From contig NC_087253.1 of assembly GCF_037042905.1 (NCBI RefSeq), forward strand, positions 11,947,001-12,011,000: 64,000 nucleotides of DNA, given 5' to 3'. Position 1 is the stretch's first letter; every line of letters starts with the position of its first letter. This document shows, one piece after another, positions 32,921 to 44,195 of the stretch. The DNA is from Lytechinus pictus. Taxonomy: Eukaryota; Echinodermata; Echinoidea; Temnopleuroida; Toxopneustidae. The notes beneath the pieces are model-generated. The model did no database searches and was not told where the DNA came from. It was given only the letters and a program-made list of their open reading frames with translations. The position numbers and the translations under genes were made by a program.

Positions 32921-33749
32921 AGAAAAGTCCACCCTAATAAAAAATTTACTTAAAAGAGAGAATTCCAACAAGCATGACACTGAAAATTTCAACAAAATCG
33001 GATGTAAGATAAGAAAGTTATGCTTTTAAAGTTTTGCTTAATCTAAGAAAAAATCCTGTTCTCCTGTTCGGTATGCGAAAGGGGGAACTGATGACATCAT
33101 CAACTCACTGTTTCAATTTTCTCCTCCTTGACAGGGGCGGATCCAGGATTTTCCAAAAGGGGGGCCAATTTTTCGGAGGAAAATTTTGACAAGCAAAAAA
33201 AAAAAATTTTAAACCACAAATTAAGGATATTTCCTACCCGAAGATTTTAGACAAGCAAAAAAAATAAGAAAAAAGGCTTCAATTTCAAAAGACGGGGCAC
33301 ACCTCTGTTTTAATGGCATTTTTACATTACAAATGTTAATTTTGCTTCTCAAAAGGAGGGGGCATGTGCCCGCTGTGCCCCCCCCCCCCCTGGATCCGCC
33401 AGTGTTCTTTGAACATGTGGTATTACCATTGTTTCGGGCATTGTTTTGATGTTTGGTGGTTCAGCAAAGTTGGTCATTAATTCTTGTCCAAGTAAAAATT
33501 TAAATATTGTATATTTCAAACAATAAAAAAAAAAAAAGAAACAGCTAGTGAGTGAGGCACGTCATCGACTCTCTCATTTGCAGAACATAAGTTGTGCATA
33601 ATCGTACTTGTTTTGTGGATAAGTGAATTAAAAAAAAAAGTCATAACTTTGTTATTTTACATCCGATTTTGATGAATTTGTTAGTGTTATGCTTGTTTGA
33701 TCTTTCTCTATTGATTCAAATCAGCATTTTTCTGGACTGGACTTGACCT
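32921..33749. mobile_element. TTAA-family palindromic MITE carrying a nested hAT MITE
   Basis: Ends AGAAAAGTCCACCC and GGACTTGACCT, flanked by TTAA (32917-32920 and 33750-33753). Arms match the 21960 copy. The centre is interrupted at the GTTTCAATTTTCTCCTCCTT point by the element at 33132-33404. Confidence 0.75.
33132..33404. mobile_element. hAT-type MITE, CAGGGGCGGATCCAGG family
   Basis: Ends CAGGGGCGGATCCAGG and CCTGGATCCGCCAGTG. The 8-base flanks CTCCTTGA (33124-33131) and TTCTTTGA (33405-33412) differ at two positions, as expected for an older insertion. Interior GACAAGCAAAAAAA blocks are shared, inverted, with the T-run/GCTTGTC blocks of the other hAT MITEs. Confidence 0.75.
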
Positions 33750-34034
33750 TTAACTTTACGAACAAAACACGCACCATTCGGTATAGTTTCACAGAAGAAT
33801 TAGGAGTTTATAAATGTGTCAAAATGTGTTTGGTTCTTGTCTAAAGATAATCATAGTAAAATATCTTAAACGATTTCATATTTTGGGGTATGCCTAATGG
33901 CTATATACTGTTATCTAACCCGAGTTTGTACAACCCAGAGTATGCTATTTTATCATAAATCATATATATATATATATATATGTATATACATACATATATA
34001 CAGACATTATGCTTGTATAGTGATTTGCTTGCCA

Positions 34035-34220
34035 TATTTGCTTACCATACCTAAAATTCGTACAAAAACAGGTGATCGCACATTTAGTGTTACTGCTTCT
34101 AAAGAATGGAACAACATCCCCACTTTCATTAAATCATCAAATTCTTCAGATCAATTAAAGAAACTTCTAAAAACATATCTCTTTTCCGATTTATTTCTTT
34201 TGCGTGTATTTGTATTGTAA
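34035..34220 (+). mobile_element. C-terminal tail of a LINE reverse transcriptase ORF
   Basis: Codes IRTKTGDRTFSVTASKEWNN then IPTFIKSSNSSDQLKKLLKT and YLF. This is the G-D-R-x-F-S-x-x-A-x-x-x-W-N-x-(L/I)-P end of CR1/L2-like LINEs. It differs from the 12405 fragment, so it is a second LINE lineage. A TA-repeat precedes it (33962-33990) and an ATT-repeat follows (34299-34318), the latter a plausible 3' tail. Confidence 0.75.
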
Positions 34221-34352
34221 TTATTATGTACTATTGTTTTAAATCGTTTGTAAACGCTGTGATATAGTTAACTATGGATAGCGTACTAAATGCTAGTTAT
34301 TATTATTATTATTATTATAGTGATCGGAAAACAAGTGATCGAATTAAGCTAG

Positions 34353-35345
34353 CCCTTACAAAAAATTCCTGTAGTACTCTGTGATATGTACTGCAGGAAG
34401 TATCGCAGGAAAGTACTGCAGGAATTACGTGCACGTAATTTGGGACGGTACTACAGAAATGTACAACAGGAGTACAACAGGTCCGTGTCCTGTGATACTT
34501 CCTGTGGTAATAACCGCATAAGTATGGCAGGAAGTATGACAGGACACGATCACCACAACCGCTACAACCGCTACAACCACTACCACACTACTATTAGTAC
34601 TACAGGACAGTATCACAGGATAGTATCACAGGATAGTATCACATGATAGTATGACAGGACAGTATGACAGGATAGTATGACAGGACAGTATGACAGGACA
34701 GTACTACAGGAATACCGCAGACCAGTATCACAGGGAAGTACTACAGAACAGTATCGCAGGACAGTACTACAGGAGTACCGCAGGCTTCTGGTACTGTGTC
34801 CTGTAGTACTGTCCTGTGATACTGGTCTGGTATTCCTGTAGTACTGTCCTGTGATACTGGTCTGGTATTCCTGTAGTACTGTCCTGTGATACTGGTCTGG
34901 TATTCCTGTAGTACTGTCCTGTGATACTGGTCTGGTATTCCTGTAGTACTGTCCTGTGATACTATCCTGTGGTGATAAATAGTATCACAGGACAGTATGA
35001 CAGGACAGTACTTTAGGAATTCCGCAGACCAGTATCACAGGAAAGTACTACAGAACAGTACTGCAGGAATACCAAGAGACCTTACCGCAGGACAATTCCT
35101 GCAGTACTGTCCTGTGGTATTCCTGTGATACTGATCTTTGATATCTTCTGTGGCATTATTGGTCTCATCCTGCAGCCTTCTTGTGATACTTTACTGTGGT
35201 AATCCTGCAGGGGTATTCTTGTTGATTTCCTGTGACAATCCTATGGTATTGTCCTGTAGTAGTCTGTGCGATTTTCTCACGACACCGTCCTGCACTGGTT
35301 TGTTAGGCGTAGTAGTTTGTAAGAATTTCCTGTGATCCAGCACAA
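34353..35345. repeat. Fold-back array of ACAGGA/TCCTGT words
   Basis: Starts CCCTTACAAAAAATTCCTGT. It is built from near-identical 11-13-base words such as GTACTACAGGA, AGTATCACAGGA, AGTATGACAGGA and GTACTGCAGGA. The words run on one strand from 34386 to about 34796, on the opposite strand 34797-34978, flip back 34979-35095 and flip again 35096-35340. Between 34801 and 34975 there are five perfect copies of a 35-bp unit at 34801, 34836, 34871, 34906 and 34941. Frames across it are repeat artefacts. The sibling array is 44885-46032. Confidence 0.85.
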
Positions 35346-35682
35346 CAACTTTGACATCTTGACTAATGAAAAGAGGCATGAAAAAACCCACAAATTTGCA
35401 AAGACGTTAAAAGCATATTCACATACCTTTATTATGTATGAGCTGTACTATGCACAGTATAGAACATCTTTGATATCATAAATGACTGCTAGAATAATGC
35501 AGTAACATTTCATCTTTAGGATAAGACATGTACAAAGATTTATATCCATGAACATTGAGATGCCACATGAACTACTTTCACTATTCATACATTGCTGCCA
35601 TTTTGAGATCACATAAAGAAAGCTAGATTCGACCCAGAATCCTTCCCTCTAACACAACAATAAGCGATTATTATTAATACCT

Positions 35683-35851
35683 TGGTCACATTCCTTGACC
35701 GGTTGCCTTACGGCGAGACAAAATCAGCAGTTTTAGGTATTCCTGTACAAACCACCCACGTGTAGCTGGTAGTAGCTGGTACAAGGATGATTAAGACTGT
35801 TAATTTTGACTCGACGTAAGGCCACGAGCCGGCGAATGTAACCAAGGCTTA
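35683..35851. mobile_element. Palindromic MITE, CCTTGGTCACATTC ends
   Basis: Left arm ACCTTGGTCACATTCCTTGA then CCGG..GCCTTACGGCGAG. Right arm CTCGACGTAAGGCCACGAGC then CGGCGAATGTAACCAAGG. About 168 bp. The target duplication is not resolved. Confidence 0.6.
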
Positions 35852-37244
35852 ACCAGTATTATGGTTGCAAAAAAAACTGTAATAGCTGAGCAATTGCATT
35901 TTCCCCTTCTTGTCAACACCCGATTGGCTTAATACTAAAAGCAGAACATCCTTTACTCAACCATGTTATGAAACAATGGATAACCACTTCTGCATGTACA
36001 GATAATGCATGGTGCACATACAGTAAGGGATGAAATTATGATGTGTTGATCACCAGTATAAACTTAAAGTACATGAACGTAATCATAATCACTTCATTTT
36101 GCTCAGAATTCACTTAAGTCCATAAATACTGAAAGATATTTTTGAATGAATTTCACATGATTTAGAACGTTCACCATAGGTTAGAAAAAATATGAACATA
36201 AGATTACTTTGCCAAAACGTAGATCAAATCTATTGAGACATTAACCTTTTTGACATTGAATAGGCATATCATTTTACACAGTCCTCTTGTCTAAGAATTG
36301 CTCCAACTACGTATTGAAGGGTTATATATGAATGTAAGCATGAGCCCATCATAAACACGAAATTGCGGCATGTAATTTGATTTGCTACATGTCATAATTG
36401 ATAACTAAATGACGTTCAATACTTGATGTTGCTACATAAAATAATTAAGGTCATGTGGCAATGTGAATTCATACCTACTCGAGTCATTTAGTAATTTCAA
36501 TTAGTATATGACCTAATTAATTATGACATATAGCTCAAAATTGACTTGAATAATTATGACCAATTTGATTGACCTCAATTATTTGAAGTAGCAACATCAA
36601 TTATTTAACATAAGCACTCTCAATCGAGGTGGAGTAACTCTTCTTTAGGTCATGTTACTATTCGAATTGGAACATGTCATTGTTTAGGTCATGCAGCAAT
36701 TCAAATTACTTGCTCAAGTAAACAATTACAATTGTAATATCACGCAAAATGAATTAGCTGTACATGACATAATTCTGTTCTTTGATGGGCTTATGCTTCC
36801 ATATATTAAGTAAATGGCTTTAATTCTTAATGATTATCCAAAAATTCATATACATAAAATAAACCAATATGAAGAGCATCATATCCAAAGTGATCACCAG
36901 TTCACCCAATGTTACAGTACAAAAATAAAAAGCTGATTTTCTTATGTACTTTCACACATGTTATACATGTGCACTGTATGTCACTTGACCCTGGCAGACA
37001 ATAGAATTGACAAGCAGTGAGTCCTACATGTACATGTAGCTGCCTGGTTTGCATACTTTAATGTTATATGAATTTCAATCATGGCCATGTGCTGTTTATA
37101 CACTAAATGGAGGGATCTTGTCATAATGTTATGTCAATTAAAAACTGAATAAAATCCCAATTATCCTGAATAGCTAGACTAGCCCCCTTGCAATGGACAT
37201 TGTAATCTTGTTTTCTTTTACCTTTCATTATTTTTGAAAATTTT
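35852..37244. other. Non-coding stretch with a cluster of AGGTCA half-sites
   Basis: No gene. Between 36385 and 36715 the hexamer AGGTCA or its complement TGACCT, or close variants, appears repeatedly in AT-rich settings (TTAAGGTCATG near 36445, TATGACCTAATTAATTATGA near 36506, TATGACC near 36556, TTGACCTCAATT near 36570, TTAGGTCATG near 36656 and 36694). Confidence 0.4.
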
Positions 37245-37252
37245 CATACAAC

Positions 37253-38179
37253 TAGGGCTGGGACTAAAACCCGGGTACCCGAGTAGAAAAATCAATACCC
37301 GATACCCGAAAATTGCTCACCAGTATAATGTACATGTATTTGATTTGTATTGCGTAGTGTAAGACATGATTGTAACTCATTACAAAAGTACACAAGCCTC
37401 ATTTTGAATTTCACCAATTACCCTCTAAATATCCATAAATATACAAGTTTTCAAGTGATGATGATGTGACCGAGATCGTTCAATCATCGCCATGTTTCTT
37501 TTGCAGCGCAGTGACGTCATCCAGCCACTGCGACGCAAACCAATTTATGAATGAAAATATAGTAAGCATGCGCATTGCAAGCCTCAGCCCCACGCAGTAT
37601 TACGTCAAAACAAGTCTGCAATACTCTGTCACCTCATACCAAAATCGACCTACGAAGCACCAGCCAATCACGTTCTTGTTACCATTTTTAGTTCATCATA
37701 AACCGAAAATGGGAACACGATCGTGATTGGCTGGCGCATTTGACGCTCCGAAACCCGGAAATCAATTGACTTTGTTCACGTAGCGATACAAACTCACGAA
37801 CACGATGTAATATCGATGCTACTTCGTAAGATTTTGACGGAAAAGCAAGAATAACAATTTGCTTACCTGTGCAGTATCGGTGAGAAAACCTTTTATAATT
37901 CATATGATATATAGGAAAGTGGAATTCTAGGTCGATTTTGGTACGAGGTGACAGAGTATTGAAACTTGTTTCGATGGAATACTGCGTGGGGCACGGGAGG
38001 CTTGCAATGCGCATGCTTACTATATTTTCATTCATAAATTGGCTTGCATCGCATTGGCTTGATGACGTCACCTATGGGGTTTTTCCACCAGTCATATTTC
38101 AAGTGACATGATTTTCAGGTACCCACCCGAAAATTACCACGGGTACCCGAAGAGAAAAAACCCGAAAGTCCCAGGCCTA
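37253..38179. mobile_element. hAT-type MITE with CATACAAC duplication
   Basis: Ends TAGGGCTGGGACT and AGTCCCAGGCCTA, followed inward by CGGGTACCCG at both ends. Perfect 8-bp duplication CATACAAC at 37245-37252 and 38180-38187. A second inner pair of inverted arms (about 37505-37660 and 37925-38080) shares GTGACGTCAT, AATTTATGAATGAAAATATA and CATGCGCATTGCAAGCCTC. No transposase; both frames in it are shadows. Confidence 0.88.
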
Positions 38180-38319
38180 CATACAACTCTTTGTTTTTTT
38201 TTATACTTTATCAAAGCTTTTATGATTGTAAATGTAATTAAATAATTTGACTTGATAAATGTATATTACTGGTATACTAATTGTGAATTTTTAGCAAGAA
38301 ACAGTATTTGTGTTGGATT

Positions 38320-38605
38320 AATACATAAAAATGTTGCGAAATTTCGGAACAGCGTACCCAGGCATCACAAATTTGGTCTCAAAAGATGTGCAAGACTTGA
38401 AAGTAAAAAGGCAGCTAACAGCCTCCCAGTTATTAACCCTTAGTTAAATTGGACCAATTTGACCCCCCCCCTTCCAAAAATTTGGCGACCATGCTGTCGC
38501 ACAATTTTTTTAAAACATGCCTCTTTCTAGTCTTGTGCATCTTTTGAGACCAATCTTGTGTCACCCGGTACGTGGTTCTGTAATAACGTGACATTATGTA
38601 AGTAC
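38320..38605. repeat. Inverted-repeat element
   Basis: GGTCTCAAAAGATGTGCAAG, followed by ACTTGAAAG, is mirrored by CTTTCTAGTCTTGTGCATCT, followed by TTTGAGACC. The outer parts (CGGAACAGCGTACCCAGG versus CACCCGGTACGTGGTTCTG) also pair. Probably a MITE. Confidence 0.55.
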
Positions 38606-38876
38606 ATGTCATACCAAAAATTGCTCAAAAACGTGATTTTGTGTACAAAGTCAATGCAATAGAGGAAAAAGTATGATTTTGTATTCTAATTACGCATAAA
38701 TTAGTATTATCACTTACTAACAATTTGCGTGAAATAATTTACAATTTAATTTTGTAAATTATGCCCTAGACAACCCATGTGCCAATGTTAGACGCGATTG
38801 TGCGGTCAAGATCTCAAGGAAGGGGGGGGGGCCCTGGAAACCCCCCCTCCCCCCTTCCCCGGCCATATCAACTCCC

Positions 38877-38979
38877 AAAATACCCTGGCTTTAGTTGACT
38901 TTCTGGCTCCTCTTGAGTAGTCACCATTCATTGGACAGCTTGTTTTTATCCAAGTCTGTATAGCACGAGGCAGCTTAAT
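38877..38979 (-). CDS. Candidate coding exon of unrecognised family
   Basis: On the minus strand a strong acceptor (TTTTTTTTTCTACAG) at 38994-38980 leads into an open, non-repetitive stretch beginning IKLPRAIQTWIKTSCPMNGD and continuing through YSRGARKSTKARVFWELIWPG, before the frame enters a G-rich repeat. The composition (W, C, basic residues) looks like a real DNA-binding or nuclear protein segment, but I recognise no domain. The 3' end is undefined. The phase does not join simply to the candidate at 39338, so intervening exons or an error in one boundary are possible. Confidence 0.3.
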
Positions 38980-39337
38980 CTGTAGAAAAAAAAACACATA
39001 CCATTACGATAACATGAACAACATAAAAATACAAGAAATAAGGTGTTTTGCCCCCATCTAGATCTCTTTTCACAAGTACATATCTATCGGATAATGAGGT
39101 CCTTGCGGCTATCTCTCTTAGCATATTCTTGCTTATAAAAGCAAACTAAGCCGAAGAGTGACAAACAATTTATAATGCAAACAAATTGTCATAAGCACAT
39201 ATTGAAACTCTTTAATAAAACAATGAAGAATAAATCTACATCTTCTAACAAGGATTACACTGTATGCCACTGCATGAATACAATCTGCTTAATTTTGTAA
39301 TTATAATATCTACTGAAGTGAATGCCTATATAATCAC

Positions 39338-39457
39338 CTTTTATGAACTCCAACCGTGTCTTGTACAAGAACATGGCCTTTTCTGTGTACACCTGTAGTA
39401 TCTTTCCCACATAATGCTGGACTTGCTGCTCGATCATCCAGAGATCCCTCTTTGAAT
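39338..39457 (-). CDS. Candidate coding exon of unrecognised family
   Basis: A 120-base stretch on the minus strand between a weak ATTAAAG acceptor and an AAAAG|GTGATT donor. It encodes SKRDLWMIEQQVQHYVGKIL then QVYTEKAMFLYKTRLEFIK. A helical, amphipathic composition. Together with the candidate at 38877 it may be part of one minus-strand gene. No function is proposed. Confidence 0.28.
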
Positions 39458-39635
39458 CTTTAATGAAATGAAATGAATTTGAGTGACATAGTAAAATTTT
39501 ATTTGCAGGTTAATACAAATACATGATGTAATAAAAATACATGATAAAACTTCTTCATTTCCATATTTCAGTGTTACAATTCAGGTGCAAAGAGTCATAT
39601 TCTTTAATAATATTCAACATAAAATCAATGAAAAC

Positions 39636-40610
39636 TAGTGCTGTTGTCGATAGGCCTCATATCGACATTGATGTCGACATACGAAGGATTTTCAAAATTC
39701 CGACATGTCGACATGCACGCACCCACATCGACATGTAAACATAAAATAAAAAGGGGTCTAGCCTACAATCACGAGTGTAAAGATTAGCTGAAAAGTTAGA
39801 AGCATTTATCCACAGTAATTGGCGCGATTAAAAGGTTTATTCAGCTTAGCAGCGCATTAAATGAAAAAAGAATATCTGCGAGCTGTGCGGCAGTAGAAAT
39901 ACGTCAGTGCAGGGCCGGCCTGCCCGATCGAGCCGCCCTCGATATCCCGTTATAGCGAGAGTAGCATTCACCGTACCCATCCACGGAAATATGTACCCAT
40001 CGCGCGCTATTCACCGTGCTTGATAATACGTTGCTCCTCAATGCATTACTTTTCACATAAACGTGAGCAGCAGCGAACACGTGTTTTTGTCAAAGTTGTG
40101 ACTGCCGCAATTGAGCGCTTACTTCATATCACGAAGTCACAGAAAACTTCCCTTCATTCGTTTGGAGATCGCCGCGGAAGTGATACTGAAATTATCGGTC
40201 GATTTTCATTACTTTTCATTGTCAAATTGAGGAGCTTGCGTTTGCAGCAATGATCACTGTTGTAATTGGTGATTCTCAAATTGGCTACGAGTGTTATTGA
40301 GCAATGCTTTCGAAACCGGATCCTGGTACAAAAACTTGATTCTCCAGAAAAAAAATGTGGATTAAATCGGTGATTTTGGAAGCTCAATTCCCGAACTGAG
40401 CCTGTATTATATAGATCTAGTGTGGGGATATCACTCGTGTCAAGGTGAATATATTTGATTGAGAGTGTTGTTCCACGATCGAATGCTTTTTTTTTATGTT
40501 AGGGAGCCCAGGCTAAATTACGGTCCCTTTTTCATGTCGACATTGTCGATGTCGGGATTAATTTTTAAGCGACATGTCGACATGGATTTTTGTTCCCGAC
40601 AACAGCACTA
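39636..40610. mobile_element. hAT-type MITE with ATGAAAAC duplication
   Basis: Ends TAGTGCTGTTGTCG and CGACAACAGCACTA, perfect 8-bp duplication ATGAAAAC at 39628-39635 and 40611-40618. Next to each end lie repeated GTCGACAT/ATGTCGAC words. 975 bp, no transposase. The YARNG-type start supports hAT. Confidence 0.88.
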
Positions 40611-41074
40611 ATGAAAACATTAAAAGTAGAGGAGCATTTTAACCTTACTCACAGTCTGTTATTGTCGCTAAAGTCTTTACAATAAGAAGATTGGGCACTT
40701 TGCCGACATCGCGTAATGCTTTGCATCGATTTACATGTATAATAGTCTTTGTGCCTAGTCTTTTCTATGTAGTGTCTTTAATATGTAGATAAAACATGCG
40801 TCCTTTAGCTAGTTAGACGAACAATTTTGGAAATTAAAGACGGATCCATATTTTATCAACCGGAAGAGAAATTAGTGCTTAAATGAAGCTATTTGAGGGA
40901 TATTGATGATATTTAGGGTGAATTGACTTCACATCTTTTCGTAAGTTTGTCATGTTCATAGAAGGCCGGACTTGATTTTATAGAAACCTCTTTTAAATTT
41001 GTGGGATTGCCTACCTCGAGTGAAGTTTGTGCAGGCTCCACTCCACTTCACTATTGCTACACTACGCTCCACCT

Positions 41075-41625
41075 ACCCAAACTTTGAGACCGTGAACTGG
41101 ATCTGTCGATCTGATATTCCGAGTGACAAAAAGTGGGATCTTATGGGGGGGGGGATATCAAATTCATGCAACATCACGCTCTTTAAAAAAATTAAAACTA
41201 ATATTCTTCCTGCACACAAAGTTTCAGTTCTTCTCCATGCCTCTATCCGTCTCAAAATTGATGATTTAGAGCCAACATGAAGTTTCTCACACGTATCAAT
41301 ATTCAATACATCGCATGCGTGTGAGGTCGGTCGGGTCAGACCAGGCCCGGTATCTCGCGAATATTGCATCCGCATGCAATGTTTTGAAATCGGCAGCGAA
41401 TTATAAATATGTGTGAGGAACTTCATGTTGGCTCTAAATCACCAATTTTGAGACTGATAAAAGCGTGGAACTAAATGAAACTTTGTGTAAAGTAAGAATA
41501 TTAGTTTTAATTCTTTTTAAAAATCAAGATGTTGCATGAATTTTATATTCCCCACCCCCATAAAATCCCACCTCTGTCACTCGGAATATCAGATCGAGTT
41601 CATGGTCTCGAAGTTCGCGTCTGTA
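41075..41625. repeat. Large inverted repeat with ~220-bp arms
   Basis: Left arm from CAAACTTTGAGACCGTGAAC through CAAAATTGATGATTTAGAGC and CAACATGAAGTTTCTCACAC. Right arm from GTGTGAGGAACTTCATGTTG through GCTCTAAATCACCAATTTTG to a GTTCATGGTCTCGAAGTTCG end. The loop holds a second small palindrome (GCATGCG). A MITE is likely. The frames on it are shadows. Confidence 0.7.
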
Positions 41626-41650
41626 ACGTTGGCGAAGAACAATAGAAAAC

Positions 41651-41661
41651 AAGATGGCGGC
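41651..41661 (+). promoter_or_regulatory. AAGATGGCGGC motif (YY1-like)
   Basis: An exact match to the consensus that YY1 binds at many animal core promoters, lying in a locally CpG-bearing segment. A reverse-oriented GATGGCGGCGG is at 42171-42181. No transcript can be assigned from sequence. Confidence 0.3.
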
Positions 41662-42181
41662 GTAAACATCGGGCAAGTCTCTTCCGTCTAATCATGATAT
41701 TTTTCGCATTTTTTGGAATGAATTTCTTCTTCAAAAATAACGACGAGAGCGTAGAAATGTTGGAAATTAAGTTTTATCCCATGTACATGATTTAGGTCTA
41801 ACGTTAGGCTAGATCTTTTAGAAGGAAAGTAGAAATCTCGGGGCCGGGGGTGAAAGTTTCAAGTTTTGGCTTCCTCTGTGTGGGTATATGAGAAAGGATC
41901 CCTGGCTTCATATGAGAGTGACCTTACGAAGTTACGTTAGTAAATGATTTTCACTCTCTAGAAGCCGCCTGGCTAGGCCTACAGCCATTCCCGATCACGA
42001 TATTTTGAAAAGTGGTGGATATATTGACTTCAAATGTGACTGAGAGACTTGTCATGACATTTGGGAACAAATATTGGTGATGAGGTATGCTGGTATTAAT
42101 CGGCCGGTGCGAAACTGCATTAGCGCCCACCCCTGACCTTGCTACAATCATGACAATACAAACATCCTCACCGCCGCCATC

Positions 42182-43639
42182 AATATACTACTAACTTAGC
42201 CAGCCGTTGGCCGTCCCCGGCCGCGCACACCGCAGATCAGCCCCCACCCGATAAGCGATCGGGAACAACGGCAGTGCAGTGGCCGTACGGTAATGATTAA
42301 AAAGTCGAAGAAATTTAAGTGCATGCCGCGCCAAACTACGAAAAATGGATCTAACTTACTGTTTAGCCTGTTGTGTGAATGTCTTAAGAAGTCGTTGTCC
42401 GAATCTGATCCATATTCTGTTAGTTTTTGTTGAAATATTGACGGCCTTCTTCATCAAGCTTCGGGTTCAGCTGAGCAGTTACGAACGTTTTTTTTCAAAT
42501 GGCGGAACCGGAAACACGTATACGGTACAGTCCGTGCGCGCGTTTGTACGGGGAGCTCGGAGGGGGGGGGGGGGGGGGGGTCTTACTTTTTACTTGGCAA
42601 CCAGACAATTTGACTATTTTCGCCATCATTTATATATCATATTATTAACGTAAAGGAATTGAATAAAGTAAAATTCAAATATTTATTTCTTCTTCCTTTC
42701 TTTTTCTTTTCTATGTCTTTTAATTTTTTTCTTTCTCTTTATTCTTTTTTTTAATATGGATAGGATTTAAAAACATGTCTCACAATTTTACTGAAAATAT
42801 GTTATATAGGCCTACTAGTATGCAAGTAGGATGACAAAGAAAGCAATGAGGAAAATCACAGCTCCAATCCTATGTATTTTTAATTTTATTTCTTTTCAAA
42901 AACACACATTTTATCCTTTCTTGCGATCGAAGGAAAGATCCCTTTATAAGGTTCAAGTAGTAAAAGAAAATAATCTTAGATCAAGTGCCGGCAGGGTATT
43001 TTGATAAGGGGTGGAGGAGCAAGACAAGCAAATATAAAGATACCATTTTGAAGCGAAACATAAGAAAAGATAATAACTTTGCCAACGAGGTAAAAAATAA
43101 TATGATATCGGTTGTGACACTTTAAGGATGGAAAATAGTTTGAAAATATATAGATACAAACTTCATACAAATTAGAAAAAAAGAAGCAAAATAAACTGCC
43201 ATCATATGTGAACAGAGATACAAGATTGTTCTTGCAATTAAAAAACATATTTACAAACTATATATAGCTTCGCATCATAAAAATAGATTGAAAATATCCA
43301 AATTTATTTGATTTAAAAAGAAATAGATATAAACCAGCCTGGCTAACATATTGCAAGGTGGCAAAGATATAAACCGGGGATATAAAGCAAAAAATGGGCC
43401 TTAAAATGGAAATTAAATATCCTATTTTTAGTTTATCCTATTCCACCTGTAAAAAATATTGTGAATAGGAGAACAAATATTGAAGTAATTTTATTTATAA
43501 TAATATATTTGTAAGAAAATAGGTCCTTTTTACAAAAAAAATAAAATAAAAAAATAGATGGGAAACTTGGAAAAATGTATTTTCTCGCAATAAAAACTTT
43601 AAGGGGCCAGAATCGCATTAAAACTTGGTTATGAAACGT
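42182..43639. other. Non-coding spacer
   Basis: A CpG-containing segment up to about 42560, a poly-G run at 42561-42580, then AT-rich DNA. No gene supported. Confidence 0.4.
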
Positions 43640-44195
43640 GTAAAACAAAATCTTAGATAGCATTTTAACTGAGATTTATTTTTTAATCAACATTCAACGC
43701 TGAACTTTCTTATGTTAATTGTTTATCAATATTTTGTGAAAACAGATAGTGTGCACATCGTCATGAATATTCATTTGGTGGGCTGATGATGTGACATTCC
43801 CATTTTTCTTTTTTAATGTTAGATATGAAATTATGATTATCTATTTTTTCAATACATGTGTAAATAATGTGTCCCCATTGTAAAGTTGCTGCATTAAATA
43901 ACTAATGCGGTTAATTAGTCGTCATTCCAATTGTTTAAGTTCTTGGTAGAAATATGTTGAATAAATCTAATTTCATATATTGTACAAAAGAACATGGGAT
44001 ATGACATCATCAGCCCACCTAATGAATATTCATGAGACATGCCTAAATAAAACTGTTTCATGGGAATATTGCAAATCCTTAAAATTCAACTTAACTTCGT
44101 TATTTGTCATCCGATTTTGAATAAATTTTAAGCATTTTGTTTTGTGAATTTTACTCTATTTATTGATTATCTCTAGCGTTGACCTCCCCTTCAAT
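43640..44195. repeat. Inverted-repeat element related to 9880-10325
   Basis: The left part has TCATGAATATTCATTTGGTG, followed by GGCTGATGATGTGAC. The right part has ATGACATCATCAGCCCACCT and AATGAATATTCATGA, ending TTGACCTCCCCTTCAAT. The 9880-10325 element shares the CATCAACCCACCTA, ATATTCATGA and TTCCCCTTTAA ends. Confidence 0.55.

Noticed and set aside
34386-34646. Tyr/Arg-rich frame and its antisense Val/Ser-rich partner
   Set aside because: By-products of the ACAGGA word array.
34801-34975. CRISPR-like array of five 35-bp repeats
   Set aside because: The repeats are directly adjacent without unique spacers, in animal DNA. It is a tandem repeat.
37688-38071. 127-codon frame similar to the 86-codon frame at 37466
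   Set aside because: The similarity arises because both are the inverted arms of one hAT MITE.
41073-41426. 117-codon minus-strand frame and the plus-strand 93-codon frame
   Set aside because: Both lie in the arms of a large inverted repeat and mirror each other.
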